Shown: positions 23,375-32,014, numbered from the stretch's first letter. The stretch is DNA of 64,000 bases from CAYMZZ01 sp964395095 (GCA_964395095.1 CAYMZZ010000002.1:124001-188000); one strand, 5' to 3'. The notes: a model not told the origin generated them from the letters alone. Translations and numbers: made by a program.

Positions 23375-24715
23375 ATGCATAAAGGAAAAATGCGCCAATG
23401 GTCCATCGTGGCCGCGCTGGCCGGTTTTTTATTTGGCTTCGATACGGTGGTGATCTCCGGCGCCAATCAGCCAATCCGCGAGCTCTGGCAAACCTCCGAG
23501 TGGTTTCATGGATTCTTTATCATGTCGATGGCGCTATGGGGCACTGTATTGGGTGCCATTTTTGGCGGGCGCCCTACTGATAGTTTTGGTCGCCGCAAGG
23601 TTCTGATCTTTATTGGTGTTTTATACAGCATCTCTGCCATTGGCTCCGGCCTGGCCTGGGATCCGTATTCCTTCTCCTTTTTCCGTTTTATCGGTGGGGT
23701 GGGCGTGGGCATATCTTCCGTGGCGGCACCGGCCTATATCGCCGAAATTTCCACTGCCAAAATCCGGGGCCGGCTGGTAGCGCTTTACCAGTTCAATATT
23801 GTGTTTGGGATACTGGTCGCCTATTTCTCCAACTTTTTACTCAAGGGTGTTGGCGGCAACAACGACTGGCGTTGGATGCTGGGTGTGGAAGCCATTCCTG
23901 CGCTGATCTATACTTTACTGGCACTCCGGATACCCGAGAGTCCGCGCTGGCTTTTGTCGAAACGCAATGATGAAGCCGCTGCCGCGGCCGTGTTGCGCGA
24001 TGCCGGGGTGGAAGATACGGCCACCGAGATCCGGCAGATACGGGAAGCCAATGCACGGGTAGAGAAGGAAGAGAGCCGTGGAGGATTATTTCATAAAGCC
24101 TATCGGGCGCCCATCCTGCTTGCTTTCTTTATCGCTTTTTTCAACCAGGCTTCGGGGATCAATTTCATACTGTATTACGCGCCCGAGATATTGGAAAAAG
24201 CGGGGCTGGCGGCAAAAGAATCGCTGGGTAATTCCATTGCCCTTGGTGCCGTGAACCTGCTCTTTACCTATGTGGGGCTTTACCTGATCGATCGTATGGG
24301 TCGCCGCAAGCTGATGCTGATCGGTTCTGTGGGCTATATCATCAGTCTCAGCCTGGTGGCCTGGAGCTTTTACAGTGGCGCGGGGCCGGCCATGCTGCTG
24401 AGTTTTCTGTTGTTGTTTATAGCATCGCATGCGGTAGGCCAGGGTGCGGTGATCTGGGTATTTATTTCCGAGATATTTCCCAACAAAGTGCGCGGGCAGG
24501 GCCAGGCATTTGGTGCCAGCATTCACTGGATTTTCGCGGCGCTGATCACCCTCATCGCCACGCCGGTGATCAGTTATTTTGGCGACAACCCCTGGCCCAT
24601 CTTCGCCATCTTTGCCGGCCTGATGGTGCTGCAACTGATCTGGGTGCTCACCCGCATGCCCGAAACCAATCAGCGTTCGCTGGAGGAACTGGAGGGGAAG
24701 ATGGTGAATCGGTGA
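23375..24715 (+). CDS. Sugar porter-family MFS transporter
   Basis: Twelve-helix secondary transporter for a hexose or similar sugar. About 446 residues from the ATG at 23375; an in-frame TTG three codons earlier and an ATG at 23390 are alternatives. Sugar-porter signatures: GFLFGFDTVVISGA in helix 1, RPTDSFGRRKVLIF, RFIGGVGVGISSVAAPAYIAE, RIPESPRWLL in the central loop, NFILYYAPEILEKAG, DRMGRRKLML and VFISEIFPNKVRGQGQ. The substrate is unknown. It stands alone downstream of metZ and shows no link to sulfur metabolism. Confidence 0.92.
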   Translation: MHKGKMRQWSIVAALAGFLFGFDTVVISGANQPIRELWQTSEWFHGFFIMSMALWGTVLGAIFGGRPTDSFGRRKVLIFIGVLYSISAIGSGLAWDPYSFSFFRFIGGVGVGISSVAAPAYIAEISTAKIRGRLVALYQFNIVFGILVAYFSNFLLKGVGGNNDWRWMLGVEAIPALIYTLLALRIPESPRWLLSKRNDEAAAAAVLRDAGVEDTATEIRQIREANARVEKEESRGGLFHKAYRAPILLAFFIAFFNQASGINFILYYAPEILEKAGLAAKESLGNSIALGAVNLLFTYVGLYLIDRMGRRKLMLIGSVGYIISLSLVAWSFYSGAGPAMLLSFLLLFIASHAVGQGAVIWVFISEIFPNKVRGQGQAFGASIHWIFAALITLIATPVISYFGDNPWPIFAIFAGLMVLQLIWVLTRMPETNQRSLEELEGKMVNR

Positions 24716-24942
24716 AAATGGCCACGTGCTTCCGAAATAGCTATTTGGGCTCTTCTACGGGAAAAGGCTCCAGTACTTTGATGATGATGAATAGCGGGCA
24801 GTTATCCCGGTAGGTTTTCAACCCGGCTAATCTCTCGCCAAATTCAGCCAAAATTTGCGAATCGATTCGCAAAATCCATACGAAAATTGCGATTTCTTGG
24901 GATTGTCTAATCCATTCATCATTCAGCACTCAATTGTGCCAG
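24716..24942. other. Intergenic region with a 20-bp perfect palindrome
   Basis: 227 bp between the MFS gene and the HEPN gene. It includes TTTGCGA-ATCGAT-TCGCAAA (24854-24873), a perfect self-complementary 20-mer. A 62-codon minus-strand frame (24929-24741) crosses it, but I see no family resemblance and do not call it a gene. Confidence 0.45.
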
Positions 24943-25320
24943 TTAGGAAGAAGTCAAAACATACAATTCATGTGCCTTCCCGATTAAGGACTCAGCTTCC
25001 TGTTCCGTAATATCAGCATCCAAATCATAGTCCGCTTCTTGTCGAAAATCGTAAAGTGTAGCAATGTATTCAGCAAGATGAATGGGGAAAATCTCTGACT
25101 TTATGAATAATTCTGAAAATTTTGCCCTTGCCCCCTGATGGGTTTTGGAGTAGATTTTTTTTGTATAGAGCAAAGAAATGATGCAATAATAGCATGAATA
25201 ATAGGCACGATTCGCAGTGGCAGTATAAAATTTCCCATTGAGATTATGCCTGGCACTATCCAGTGCGTCAGACGCTCTGTCAAGGGCTTTGAAAGACTCG
25301 GTATAGTCTTCCGGGATCAT
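24943..25320 (-). CDS. HEPN-domain protein (toxin half of a MNT/HEPN pair)
   Basis: All-helical protein of 125 residues. In type VII toxin-antitoxin systems the HEPN partner is an RNase whose activity depends on an R-x4-6-H motif and which is silenced by nucleotide transfer from the MNT partner. Here the usual RAYYxxFH stretch reads RAYYSCYY: R38 is present but the histidine position holds Y45, and no histidine follows within the motif distance. It may therefore be inactive as an RNase or work differently. It overlaps the upstream MNT gene by 4 bp (ATGA), so translation is coupled. Confidence 0.85.
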   Translation of the reverse strand: MIPEDYTESFKALDRASDALDSARHNLNGKFYTATANRAYYSCYYCIISLLYTKKIYSKTHQGARAKFSELFIKSEIFPIHLAEYIATLYDFRQEADYDLDADITEQEAESLIGKAHELYVLTSS

Positions 25321-25640
25321 ATAGCAATACCGTACTTTCTAATTTCCTGATAAATACCCTGCATGGAGTGTTGCTTTTTCTCAAAGGATATGGGTAAACT
25401 GGATAGCATTATTCCATATTTCAGGGATAATTGCGCACTAATTGTAGATGTCTTGGGGATTTCTGCCGATGGCCGGGTTTGGGGATTGCGCAGCACAATC
25501 GCGAAATCCAAATCTGATTCGGTATGCTGAGTACCCTTGGCATAAGAACCAAACAATATTAACTCCACCAACTCATCACCATAAATATTGGTTAGTTGGG
25601 CCTTATATTCTTTCGCTATTTGATTGACAACAGGTTCCAA
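25317..25640 (-). CDS. Minimal nucleotidyltransferase (MNT, antitoxin half)
   Basis: 107-residue pol-beta-fold protein. The signature GSYAKGTQHTESDLDFAIV contains G31-S32 and the metal-binding D43 and D45. In characterised pairs MNT proteins transfer AMP to a tyrosine of the HEPN partner. The N-terminus, catalytic motif and the third acidic region look intact. First gene of a two-gene operon with the HEPN gene, with its own promoter. Gene codon use is more AT-rich than in neighbouring housekeeping genes, which fits acquisition by transfer, as is common for such pairs. Confidence 0.87.
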   Translation of the reverse strand: MEPVVNQIAKEYKAQLTNIYGDELVELILFGSYAKGTQHTESDLDFAIVLRNPQTRPSAEIPKTSTISAQLSLKYGIMLSSLPISFEKKQHSMQGIYQEIRKYGIAI

Positions 25641-25680
25641 TTTTCGGATTTATTCAAATTTATTAATTATTCAACTTTTT

Positions 25681-25711
25681 CAAAGATAAAGACACTGATT
25701 TCATTTTGAAA
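25681..25711 (-). promoter_or_regulatory. Promoter for the MNT/HEPN operon
   Basis: On the minus strand TTTC (25711-25708, one mismatch from TTTG), a 19-bp spacer and TATCTTTG (25688-25681), a perfect -7 box, 40 bp before the MNT ATG. Confidence 0.6.
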
Positions 25712-25734
25712 GCATGCAGTTCTCGTAAATGGAC

Positions 25735-26478
25735 TCACGATTTTCGCTTCCGCAACTGCTGCAAACTCGCCCGCATATCTTTCGGCAGCGGGGCTTCCAG
25801 GCTGATGAGGCTACCGCTTCTATCCTGAATACGCAGCAGCGAAGCATGCAGGGCCAGGCGGGGAAGCAGAGGCCTTTCTTCCCATTCTTCTTTCGACAAT
25901 TTGAAACGGTTCTTGATGGAGGATAACAGGAAGGGCTTTCCATCGCCATACAGGGCATCACACACAATGGGAAAACCCAAATGCTTCATGTGCACGCGTA
26001 TCTGGTGCGTACGCCCGGTATGAATGCGAAACCGTACCCAACTATATTGTTTAAAATCTTCCTCCACTTCATAATCCGTGAGCGATGCCTTGCCATTGCG
26101 GTGAATGATCATGAGGCCACGCTGCACGGGATGCTCCGCAATGGGCGCATCAATGCTGCCGCTGGGTGGCACAGGACTACCCAACACCAGGCCGTGATAG
26201 ATCTTTTCGGTTTGGCGATGTTCGAATTGTTGGGAGAAATATTTATGGGCTTCCTCGTTTTTGGCAAAGAGAATGAGCCCGCTGGTATCACGGTCGAGGC
26301 GGTGCACCGTGAACACCTTTCCATACTCTTCCTGCAAAAGCAATTTCAAGGAGGGTTCTTTTCCCTCCCTGTCGGGAATGGAAAGCAGGCCGGAGGGCTT
26401 GTTGATCGCGACATAATCCTCGGTTTCCGCGATCAGCCAGTCGGCTTTCTTGCCGATTTGTTTCATGCCTTCGCTCAT
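25735..26478 (-). CDS. RluA-family RNA pseudouridine synthase
   Basis: Isomerises specific uridines in rRNA or tRNA. 247 residues. The catalytic aspartate lies in HRLDRDTSGLILFAKN (second D of HRLDRDT), and the other family motif is GRTHQIRVHMKHLGFPIVCDALYG. There is no N-terminal S4 domain, so it resembles the short RluA/TruC types; the target uridine cannot be predicted. Its ATG overlaps the stop of the upstream pseudouridine synthase gene by 4 bp, so both are translated together. Confidence 0.9.
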   Translation of the reverse strand: MSEGMKQIGKKADWLIAETEDYVAINKPSGLLSIPDREGKEPSLKLLLQEEYGKVFTVHRLDRDTSGLILFAKNEEAHKYFSQQFEHRQTEKIYHGLVLGSPVPPSGSIDAPIAEHPVQRGLMIIHRNGKASLTDYEVEEDFKQYSWVRFRIHTGRTHQIRVHMKHLGFPIVCDALYGDGKPFLLSSIKNRFKLSKEEWEERPLLPRLALHASLLRIQDRSGSLISLEAPLPKDMRASLQQLRKRKS

Positions 26479-27446
26479 TTTCCTTTACCAAAATGTTTGA
26501 GGTTGCGGATTTCTTTTTCGGAGAGGTAGCGATACTTGCCACGGTCGACATTCTTCTTGCTGAGTCCGGCAAACATCACGCGGTCGAGTCCCTTCACATC
26601 ATAACCAAGCGATTCAAAAATGCGCCGCACGATCCGGTTGCGTCCGCTATGTATTTCCACACCTACCTGGGTCTTGTCTTTAAGATCCGAATAAGCGAGC
26701 ACATCCACTGAAGCGGGACCATCTTCGAGCACCACGCCTTTCAGTATCTGGTCAAAGTCTTTTTTATCCAGGGGTTTGTTGAGCGTTACCTGGTAAATCT
26801 TCTTCACATTATTGCTGGGATGCGTGAGGTATTGTGCCAGCTCGCCATCGTTGGTGAGCAGCAATACGCCCGATGTATTGCGGTCGAGCCGACCCACCGG
26901 ATACACCCGCTCGTTGGTGGCGTGGCGGATCAGGTCAAGCACGGTCTTTCTCTTTTGGGGATCATCGGTGGTGGTGATATAATCCTTGGGTTTGTTGAGC
27001 AGGATATAGACCAGGTTTTTCGACAGAAAAACCTTCTTGCCATTCACGCGTACTTCATCTTTTGAGCTCACACGATGGCCGGGGCTGGTGACGGTTTCTC
27101 CGTTCACTTTCACCAATCCTTTTTTCACGATCTCAGCAGCATCACGGCGGGCCACCACGCCGCAATGGGCGATGAATTTGTTGAGCGGCATTTTGTCGGT
27201 GGAAACGGGCGCGGCCTTACCGGCTTCGGCGCCTTTCTTATCTGCAGCACGGCCATCGGCCTTGGTGCCCTTCGGTGCGGTAGCTTCCGTACCAAATCCA
27301 CTGCGTTGCGCCTTTTGCTGCTTAAAGAACTCTTCTCGTTCCTTCTTGTACTGGCGCTTCTCCTGCTTATAAGCTTCCTTAATAGATGCATTGCTGCGCT
27401 TATTGCCAAACTTGTCGAAGGGGTTGGGTTTATTACTCTTACTCAT
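26475..27446 (-). CDS. rluB: RluB-family pseudouridine synthase with S4 domain
   Basis: 23S rRNA pseudouridine synthase of the RsuA/RluB/RluE group. 323 residues: a lysine- and alanine-rich low-complexity N-terminal extension (about residues 1-88, e.g. YKQEKRQYKKEREEFFKQQ), an S4 RNA-binding domain (LNKFIAHCGVVARRDAAEIV), then the catalytic domain with GRLDRNTSGVLLLTNDGEL and HSGRNRIVRRIFESLGY. The exact target is inferred from family membership only. First gene of the two-gene pseudouridine synthase operon. Confidence 0.9.
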   Translation of the reverse strand: MSKSNKPNPFDKFGNKRSNASIKEAYKQEKRQYKKEREEFFKQQKAQRSGFGTEATAPKGTKADGRAADKKGAEAGKAAPVSTDKMPLNKFIAHCGVVARRDAAEIVKKGLVKVNGETVTSPGHRVSSKDEVRVNGKKVFLSKNLVYILLNKPKDYITTTDDPQKRKTVLDLIRHATNERVYPVGRLDRNTSGVLLLTNDGELAQYLTHPSNNVKKIYQVTLNKPLDKKDFDQILKGVVLEDGPASVDVLAYSDLKDKTQVGVEIHSGRNRIVRRIFESLGYDVKGLDRVMFAGLSKKNVDRGKYRYLSEKEIRNLKHFGKGK

Positions 27447-27496
27447 GATAGGGGTTTGCTGTTTTACAACAGGAATTTAGGGAAAAATGAGAGAAT

Positions 27497-27690
27497 TAGT
27501 TTATTTGTTGATTCGTTGATTTGTTGAATCGTTGAGTCGTTTGATGTTTAAATGTTTATTGGAAGCAAGAGTGAGAATAGTTATTGAAATCCTTTGGCAC
27601 TAAACAGGAATATGCTATCAACTAAAAGCAAATCCACAAATTCTCAAATCAACAAATCAACAAATCAACGAATCAACAATTCAACTATTC
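27497..27690. repeat. Palindromic AATCAACA-type repeat between rlmN and rluB
   Basis: Left half GTTGATTCGTTGATTTGTTG units (27504-27540); right half the complement, AATCAACAAATCAACGAATC units (27640-27683), reaching the rlmN stop. Between them about 100 bp without recognisable features. Confidence 0.7.
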
Positions 27691-28731
27691 CTTATTCGCC
27701 AATTGCCCACATGCCGCATCAATGTCTTTTCCGCGGCTGCGGCGCAATCTTGCATTTACCCGGTTTTTTTCCAGGTAGGCCATAAAGGCTTCCACTTTTT
27801 CTTCATCGGGTTTTTCGAAGCGGGCGAAGTCGATGGGATTGTATTCAATGATATTCACCAGGTCGGCGGGCACCTGCCGGTACACTTTGATGAGTTCATC
27901 CGCATCCTTCAGGCTATCGTTGAAGTTCTTGAACAGGATATATTCGAGGGTGATCTCGTTCTTGGTCTGCTTATAAAAATAGTTCAGCGCATCCACCAGC
28001 GATTTGATATTGTTGCTGTCGTTGATGGGCATGATCTCATGTCGCTTATTGTCGTTGGCGGCATGCAGGGAAAGTGCGAGCTTAAACTTCACTTTATCAT
28101 CGCCCAACTGCCGGATCTGCTTGGCTACACCGGCGGTAGATACCGTGATGCGGCGGGGGCTCATGCCCAGTCCGTCGGGTGAGGTAATGCGCTCAATGGC
28201 CCGGATCACATTTTTATAGTTGAGCAGGGGTTCGCCCATGCCCATAAAAACAATATTGGTCAGCTTCTGGTCGTGTATCCGTTCGCTTTGCTGGTTGATC
28301 AGCACTACTTCGTCATAAATCTCGTCGAAGCTGAGGTTGCGTTTACGGTCGATATAACCCGTGGCGCAGAACTTGCAGCTCAGGGAGCAGCCAATCTGTG
28401 AAGATACGCAGGCGGTCTTGCGGTCTTCGGTGGGGATCAGCACCCCTTCTACCAGGTGGCCATCATGGGTTTTGAAGCGGGATTTCACCGTGCCATCGGC
28501 CGAGTACTGGGTGGCATCGATCTGCAGGGCGGGCAGGCTGAACTCCTTTGCCAGGCTTTGCCGCAACTCCTTGCTGAGGTTGGTCATGGCTTCAAAGCTC
28601 TGGGCCTGTTTCTGCCAGAGCCATTCATATACCTGCCGGGCCCGGAAATTCTTCTCTCCCCGGTCGGTAAACCAGGTCTCCAGCTCAGCCAGGCTCAGGT
28701 GGCGGATATTTGTGAGTACTGCATTAGCCAT
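27685..28731 (-). CDS. rlmN: Dual-specificity RNA methyltransferase RlmN
   Basis: Radical-SAM enzyme that makes 2-methyladenosine at A2503 of 23S rRNA and A37 of certain tRNAs. 348 residues. The radical-SAM cluster motif C-x3-C-x2-C is seen in GCSLSCKFCATG, and a C-terminal cysteine in DIDAACGQL supplies the catalytic methyl-carrying or resolving thiol. MGMGEPLLNY and SLHAANDNKRHEIMP are further family motifs. Its ATG lies only 4 bp after a perfect -7 box, implying a leaderless or nearly leaderless mRNA. Confidence 0.96.
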   Translation of the reverse strand: MANAVLTNIRHLSLAELETWFTDRGEKNFRARQVYEWLWQKQAQSFEAMTNLSKELRQSLAKEFSLPALQIDATQYSADGTVKSRFKTHDGHLVEGVLIPTEDRKTACVSSQIGCSLSCKFCATGYIDRKRNLSFDEIYDEVVLINQQSERIHDQKLTNIVFMGMGEPLLNYKNVIRAIERITSPDGLGMSPRRITVSTAGVAKQIRQLGDDKVKFKLALSLHAANDNKRHEIMPINDSNNIKSLVDALNYFYKQTKNEITLEYILFKNFNDSLKDADELIKVYRQVPADLVNIIEYNPIDFARFEKPDEEKVEAFMAYLEKNRVNARLRRSRGKDIDAACGQLANKE

Positions 28732-28735
28732 TTTG

Positions 28736-28743
28736 CAAAGATA
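28736..28743 (-). promoter_or_regulatory. -7 element TATCTTTG for rlmN
   Basis: Minus-strand perfect TAnnTTTG, with only four bases between its last G and the rlmN ATG. Confidence 0.6.
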
Positions 28744-28950
28744 GCGATGAAAGGGAGTTTAAAGTTGAAGGTTTAAGGTTTAAAGTTTAAGGCTTGAAGG
28801 AATCGCAAAGCTTGAAAATCGGATCAAGGCTTTCTATAAAAAGGTTTAGTTGTCTGATAGTTAACGATTTTGAAAGCTATATAGCGCATAGTCAAGCCCT
28901 CAATACAAGTGTTATGTCCCAAAAAGTTGACACTCGCTGCAGTAATCATC

Positions 28951-29070
28951 TATCTGCGTTCATCTGCGTCAAAATCTGCGAAAATCTGCGGGAGAACGCC
29001 CTTGAGCTCTGAAGCTGTTTGAAGTGCAGAAATATTTCCCGCAGATTTTTTCGCAGATTTTCGCAGAGTT
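28951..29070. repeat. CTGCG palindromic element, copy 3
   Basis: Left arm 28951-28993 with four CTGCG units; right arm 29037-29068 with three CGCAGA units. The centre holds GAAGCTGTTTGAAGTGCAG. Confidence 0.75.
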
Positions 29071-29128
29071 TTTTGATCCAACCTTAAACCCTAAACCCTA
29101 AACCCTTAACCTTAAACCCTAAACCTTC

Positions 29129-29136
29129 TATCTTCG
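29129..29136 (+). promoter_or_regulatory. Variant -7 element TATCTTCG before the thiolase gene
   Basis: One mismatch from TAnnTTTG; the 44 bp to the ATG at 29181 are ACGTATAACG-type repeats. Confidence 0.35.
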
Positions 29137-29180
29137 CACAACGTATAACGTATAACGTAAAACGTATAACATAAAACTGC

Positions 29181-30377
29181 ATGCAAGACGCTTATATAAT
29201 CGACATCGTCCGTACCCCAATCGGCAAATTTGGCGGCGCTTTGGCTACCCTGCGGCCCGATGATTTGCTCGCTTTTACCATCCGTGCCCTGCTGGGCCGC
29301 AATGAGGGGGTGGATCCCGCCGCCATTGAAGATGTAATTGCCGGTGCAGCCAACCAGGCCGGGGAAGATAACCGCAATGTAGCCCGTATGGCGGCCCTGC
29401 TGGCCGGCCTACCAGTAACGGTGGCGGGTACTACCGTGAATCGCCTTTGTGCTTCGGGTTTGCAGGCCATCATGGATGCAGCGCGGCAGATTCGTTGCGG
29501 CGATGCGGAACTGGTGATCGCTTGTGGCGTGGAAAGCATGACCCGCGCCCCTTACGTGATGGCCAAGCCGGCGCAAGCCTGGCAGCGACAGATGGAGAGC
29601 TACGATACCACCCTCGGCTGGCGCTTTATTAATCCCCAACTGGCCGCACAATACCCGCCCTTCAGCATGGGCGAAACCGCCGAGAATGTGGCCCGCCAAT
29701 GGAAGATCAGCCGCGAAGAGCAGGATCAGTTTGCCCTGGCTTCGCAGGAAAAATATTTTGCCGCCCGGGAAGCCAACCGATGGCAGGATGAGATAGTGCC
29801 GGTGGAGACGGTGCGGGATGGACTCATCAGTTGGGTGGTGGACGATGAACATCCGCGTCAGACATCGTTGGAGAAGCTGGCCAGGCTGAAGCCGGCATTT
29901 ATGAAGGAAGGCACCGTAACGGCAGGCAATGCCGCGGGCATCAACGATGGGGCCGCCGCTATGTTGCTGGCCAGTGAGTCGGCAGTAAAAAGATTTGGTC
30001 TCCAACCCATGGCCCGCGTGGTTTCCATGGCCGTGGCCGGTGTGGACCCGGCCATCATGGGCATCGGTCCCGTGCCCGCTACCCAAAAAGCCTTACAAAG
30101 GGCCGGACTACAAGCCTCGCAATTGGATTTGATAGAACTGAATGAAGCCTTTGCCTCCCAATCCCTGGCCTGCATCCGCGACCTGGAACTGGATGCAGCC
30201 AAAGTGAATGTAAACGGAGGAGCCATTGCCTTAGGGCACCCGCTCGGTTGCAGCGGGGTACGTATCTCCGCCACGCTATTGCACGAAATGCAGCGCCGGA
30301 AACTGAAAACGGGGTTGGCAACGATGTGTGTAGGAGTGGGGCAGGGAGCGGCGGTGGTTTATGAACGTACTACGTAG
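29181..30377 (+). CDS. 3-oxoadipyl-CoA / acetyl-CoA thiolase (PcaF/PaaJ type)
   Basis: Cleaves 3-oxoadipyl-CoA to succinyl-CoA and acetyl-CoA, or acts as a general acetyl-CoA acyltransferase. 398 residues with the nucleophile C90 in NRLCASGLQAI, H353 in GGAIALGHPLGCSG and the acid/base C383 in TMCVGVGQG. The stretch YDTTLGWRFINP and MGETAENVA is most like PcaF. No other aromatic-degradation gene is nearby, so the physiological substrate is uncertain. The last residues (ERTT, then TAG) are encoded by the ACGTACTACGTAG repeat that follows, so the stop codon is provided by the repeat. Confidence 0.88.
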   Translation: MQDAYIIDIVRTPIGKFGGALATLRPDDLLAFTIRALLGRNEGVDPAAIEDVIAGAANQAGEDNRNVARMAALLAGLPVTVAGTTVNRLCASGLQAIMDAARQIRCGDAELVIACGVESMTRAPYVMAKPAQAWQRQMESYDTTLGWRFINPQLAAQYPPFSMGETAENVARQWKISREEQDQFALASQEKYFAAREANRWQDEIVPVETVRDGLISWVVDDEHPRQTSLEKLARLKPAFMKEGTVTAGNAAGINDGAAAMLLASESAVKRFGLQPMARVVSMAVAGVDPAIMGIGPVPATQKALQRAGLQASQLDLIELNEAFASQSLACIRDLELDAAKVNVNGGAIALGHPLGCSGVRISATLLHEMQRRKLKTGLATMCVGVGQGAAVVYERTT

Positions 30378-30508
30378 TACGTTTTACGTAGTACGTTTTT
30401 GGGTTAGGGTTGAGGGTTTAAGGTTTAATGTTTAGGTGATAAAGTTTGGTGTGTGATAGATTTCTTTAGTGTTGGAAGTGGTAAGTCATTAGCATGGTGC
30501 ACTTGCTT

Positions 30509-30528
30509 CCTCCCGCCGCGGCGGGAGG
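30509..30528. repeat. Perfect 20-bp GC-rich palindrome
   Basis: CCTCCCGCCG followed by its complement, without spacer. It could form a tight hairpin in RNA but is followed by no T-run. Confidence 0.6.
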
Positions 30529-30597
30529 TTGTGTGGATGTTGGCACTGACATCAATAGGAATTCGTAAAAAAGCTATAAGTCGTTAGCTCTGTAGAA

Positions 30598-30727
30598 ATA
30601 TCTGCGGCAATCTGCGGAAAAATCTGCGAAAATCTGCGGGAAATCGCTCTTGAACTTTGAACATATATTAAAGTACAGAAAGGTTCCCGCAGATTTTCGC
30701 AGATTTTTCCGCAGATCAACGCAGATT
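30598..30727. repeat. CTGCG palindromic element, copy 4
   Basis: Left arm 30598-30644 with four CTGCG units; right arm 30686-30727 with complementary CGCAGAT units. Confidence 0.75.
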
Positions 30728-30808
30728 GCTGCGTGTTTCGCAAAACAATAACCTTAAACCTTAAACTCTCAACCTTAAACCAAAAACTTACAACTTAAAA
30801 CTTACAAC

Positions 30809-32005
30809 CTAAAACTCCCCCTCCCCCATCTTCTTCCGCACCAGCTTATAATTTGCCCAAACGGAGAGCGCCAAAAGAACAATTGCCGTCAACAACACCG
30901 ACCCGTGCGGAAAGGACTGCAGCTCGGGCCGGTTGTACATTACCCAGCGATGGAAAACAAACTGCATCAGGGCGGTGAGGAGGAGCGCCGCTACAATGAT
31001 CATTATATATACCGGGATAAAGCGCTGTGTGAAATGACGGCTCAGCCAGTTGGGTGAATACCCCAATGTGAGCAGCAATCGAATACTGTCGCGGCTACGC
31101 GCTATTACCAGTTGCAGGTAGAAGGAAAAAAGCAAGAGTGCCAGCACCACCACCAGGATGCCGAATACTCCCAGGCCGGTGAAAATGCCTTCGAATACCT
31201 GCTTCATCCTTCCAAATTTGGTTTTGTCTTTATTCACTTTGAAGGCCTGCTGATCCAGGTAGTTCAACAGGTTGGGATCGTTGGCATCTTTTGTTTTGAT
31301 ATAAATGCGGCTGAAATATTCCGCCTTTTTTCCCTTCAGGGTTATATTGCCCCAATCGAGAAAAGATTTGGGCACGATGACGGAATTGATCCGGTCGCTA
31401 AACGCCATGATGCGGCCGGTAAAATTTTCTTCCCGGCCGGCATCGCCATATACGGTAATGAGAACGGGAATGCCTGAGGCTGTTTCGGGCGATACCTGTG
31501 GCAGTCCATAGCTGGGGCCAAATACATTAAAGATCTCAAGAAAATCGCTGGAAACGATAATCGGTACCAGTGCCTGGCCCGGCTGCCAGCCAAAACCCGG
31601 TGGCAGGGTATCGAGGAACTGCTCTTCGATACTTTCCACAAACAGATTGGTACTAAAAGGAAGGATACCACCCGCACTCAGTTCCACCTGGAAAAGATTG
31701 GCTTCCAAAGGCGCGGCATCGCTGATAAAGGGTTGCTGGCGTATGTCGTCGACCATGGCGCGGGTAAACAAATGCTTTTCCTTCTGCCCCATATTTTCAT
31801 TGGTCACCGAGCGGGTAATGCTGATATAATCAAAACCCTCTTTACGGATGCTACCCGTTCGCATCAGTTGCTGCAGGTTGATAAACATTTGCAATGATGT
31901 CAGCAACAACAGGATTCCGATACCCAGCCCGATATAGGAAAAGCGCCTCGACCAGGCATTGCTGCCTGTTTGCAATAAATGACTGATGGGTTTAAATGAA
32001 GGCAT
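30809..32005 (-). CDS. FtsX-like ABC transporter permease
   Basis: Membrane subunit of an export or mechanotransmission ABC system. 398 residues: one N-terminal helix (about 23-45), a large extracytoplasmic domain (about 46-275) and three C-terminal helices (about 278-305, 330-352, 372-388), the FtsX/MacB layout. It lies 9 bp downstream of the ATPase gene, so they form a pair. No lipoprotein-sorting (LolCE) signature is clear enough to name it. The last codons (MGEGEF, TAG) merge into the AAGTTTTAGGTTG-type repeat, which provides the stop. Confidence 0.82.
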   Translation of the reverse strand: MPSFKPISHLLQTGSNAWSRRFSYIGLGIGILLLLTSLQMFINLQQLMRTGSIRKEGFDYISITRSVTNENMGQKEKHLFTRAMVDDIRQQPFISDAAPLEANLFQVELSAGGILPFSTNLFVESIEEQFLDTLPPGFGWQPGQALVPIIVSSDFLEIFNVFGPSYGLPQVSPETASGIPVLITVYGDAGREENFTGRIMAFSDRINSVIVPKSFLDWGNITLKGKKAEYFSRIYIKTKDANDPNLLNYLDQQAFKVNKDKTKFGRMKQVFEGIFTGLGVFGILVVVLALLLFSFYLQLVIARSRDSIRLLLTLGYSPNWLSRHFTQRFIPVYIMIIVAALLLTALMQFVFHRWVMYNRPELQSFPHGSVLLTAIVLLALSVWANYKLVRKKMGEGEF

Positions 32006-32014
32006 GGGTTTGGC

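Larger units (their letters stand above)
28748..29178. repeat. Nested palindromic repeat between rlmN and the thiolase gene
   Basis: Left flank: GTTTAAAGTTGAAGGTTTAAGG units (28757-28792). Centre: a CTGCG element (28951-29070). Right flank: CCTTAAACCCTAAACCC units (29080-29127), then ACGTATAACGTAAAACGT units (29139-29170). Bases 28800-28945 hold no recognised feature. Confidence 0.75.
30364..30810. repeat. Nested palindromic repeat between the thiolase and FtsX-like genes
   Basis: ACGTACTACGTAGTACGTTTT units (30364-30400) begin inside the thiolase coding end. GTTTAAGG units follow (30416-30430), a perfect GC-rich 20-bp palindrome (30509-30528), a CTGCG element (30598-30727), then CCTTAAAC units (30751-30780) and ACTTACAACTTAAAACTT units (30784-30815). 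Confidence 0.75.

Noticed and set aside
24741..24929. 62-codon minus-strand frame between the MFS and HEPN genes
   Set aside because: No family resemblance, and a perfect palindrome cuts through it; more likely intergenic DNA or a remnant.
29080..29127. CCCTAAA-type units like plant telomere repeats
   Set aside because: They belong to the local CCTTAAAC/GTTTAAGG repeat family in a bacterial chromosome; the resemblance is chance.
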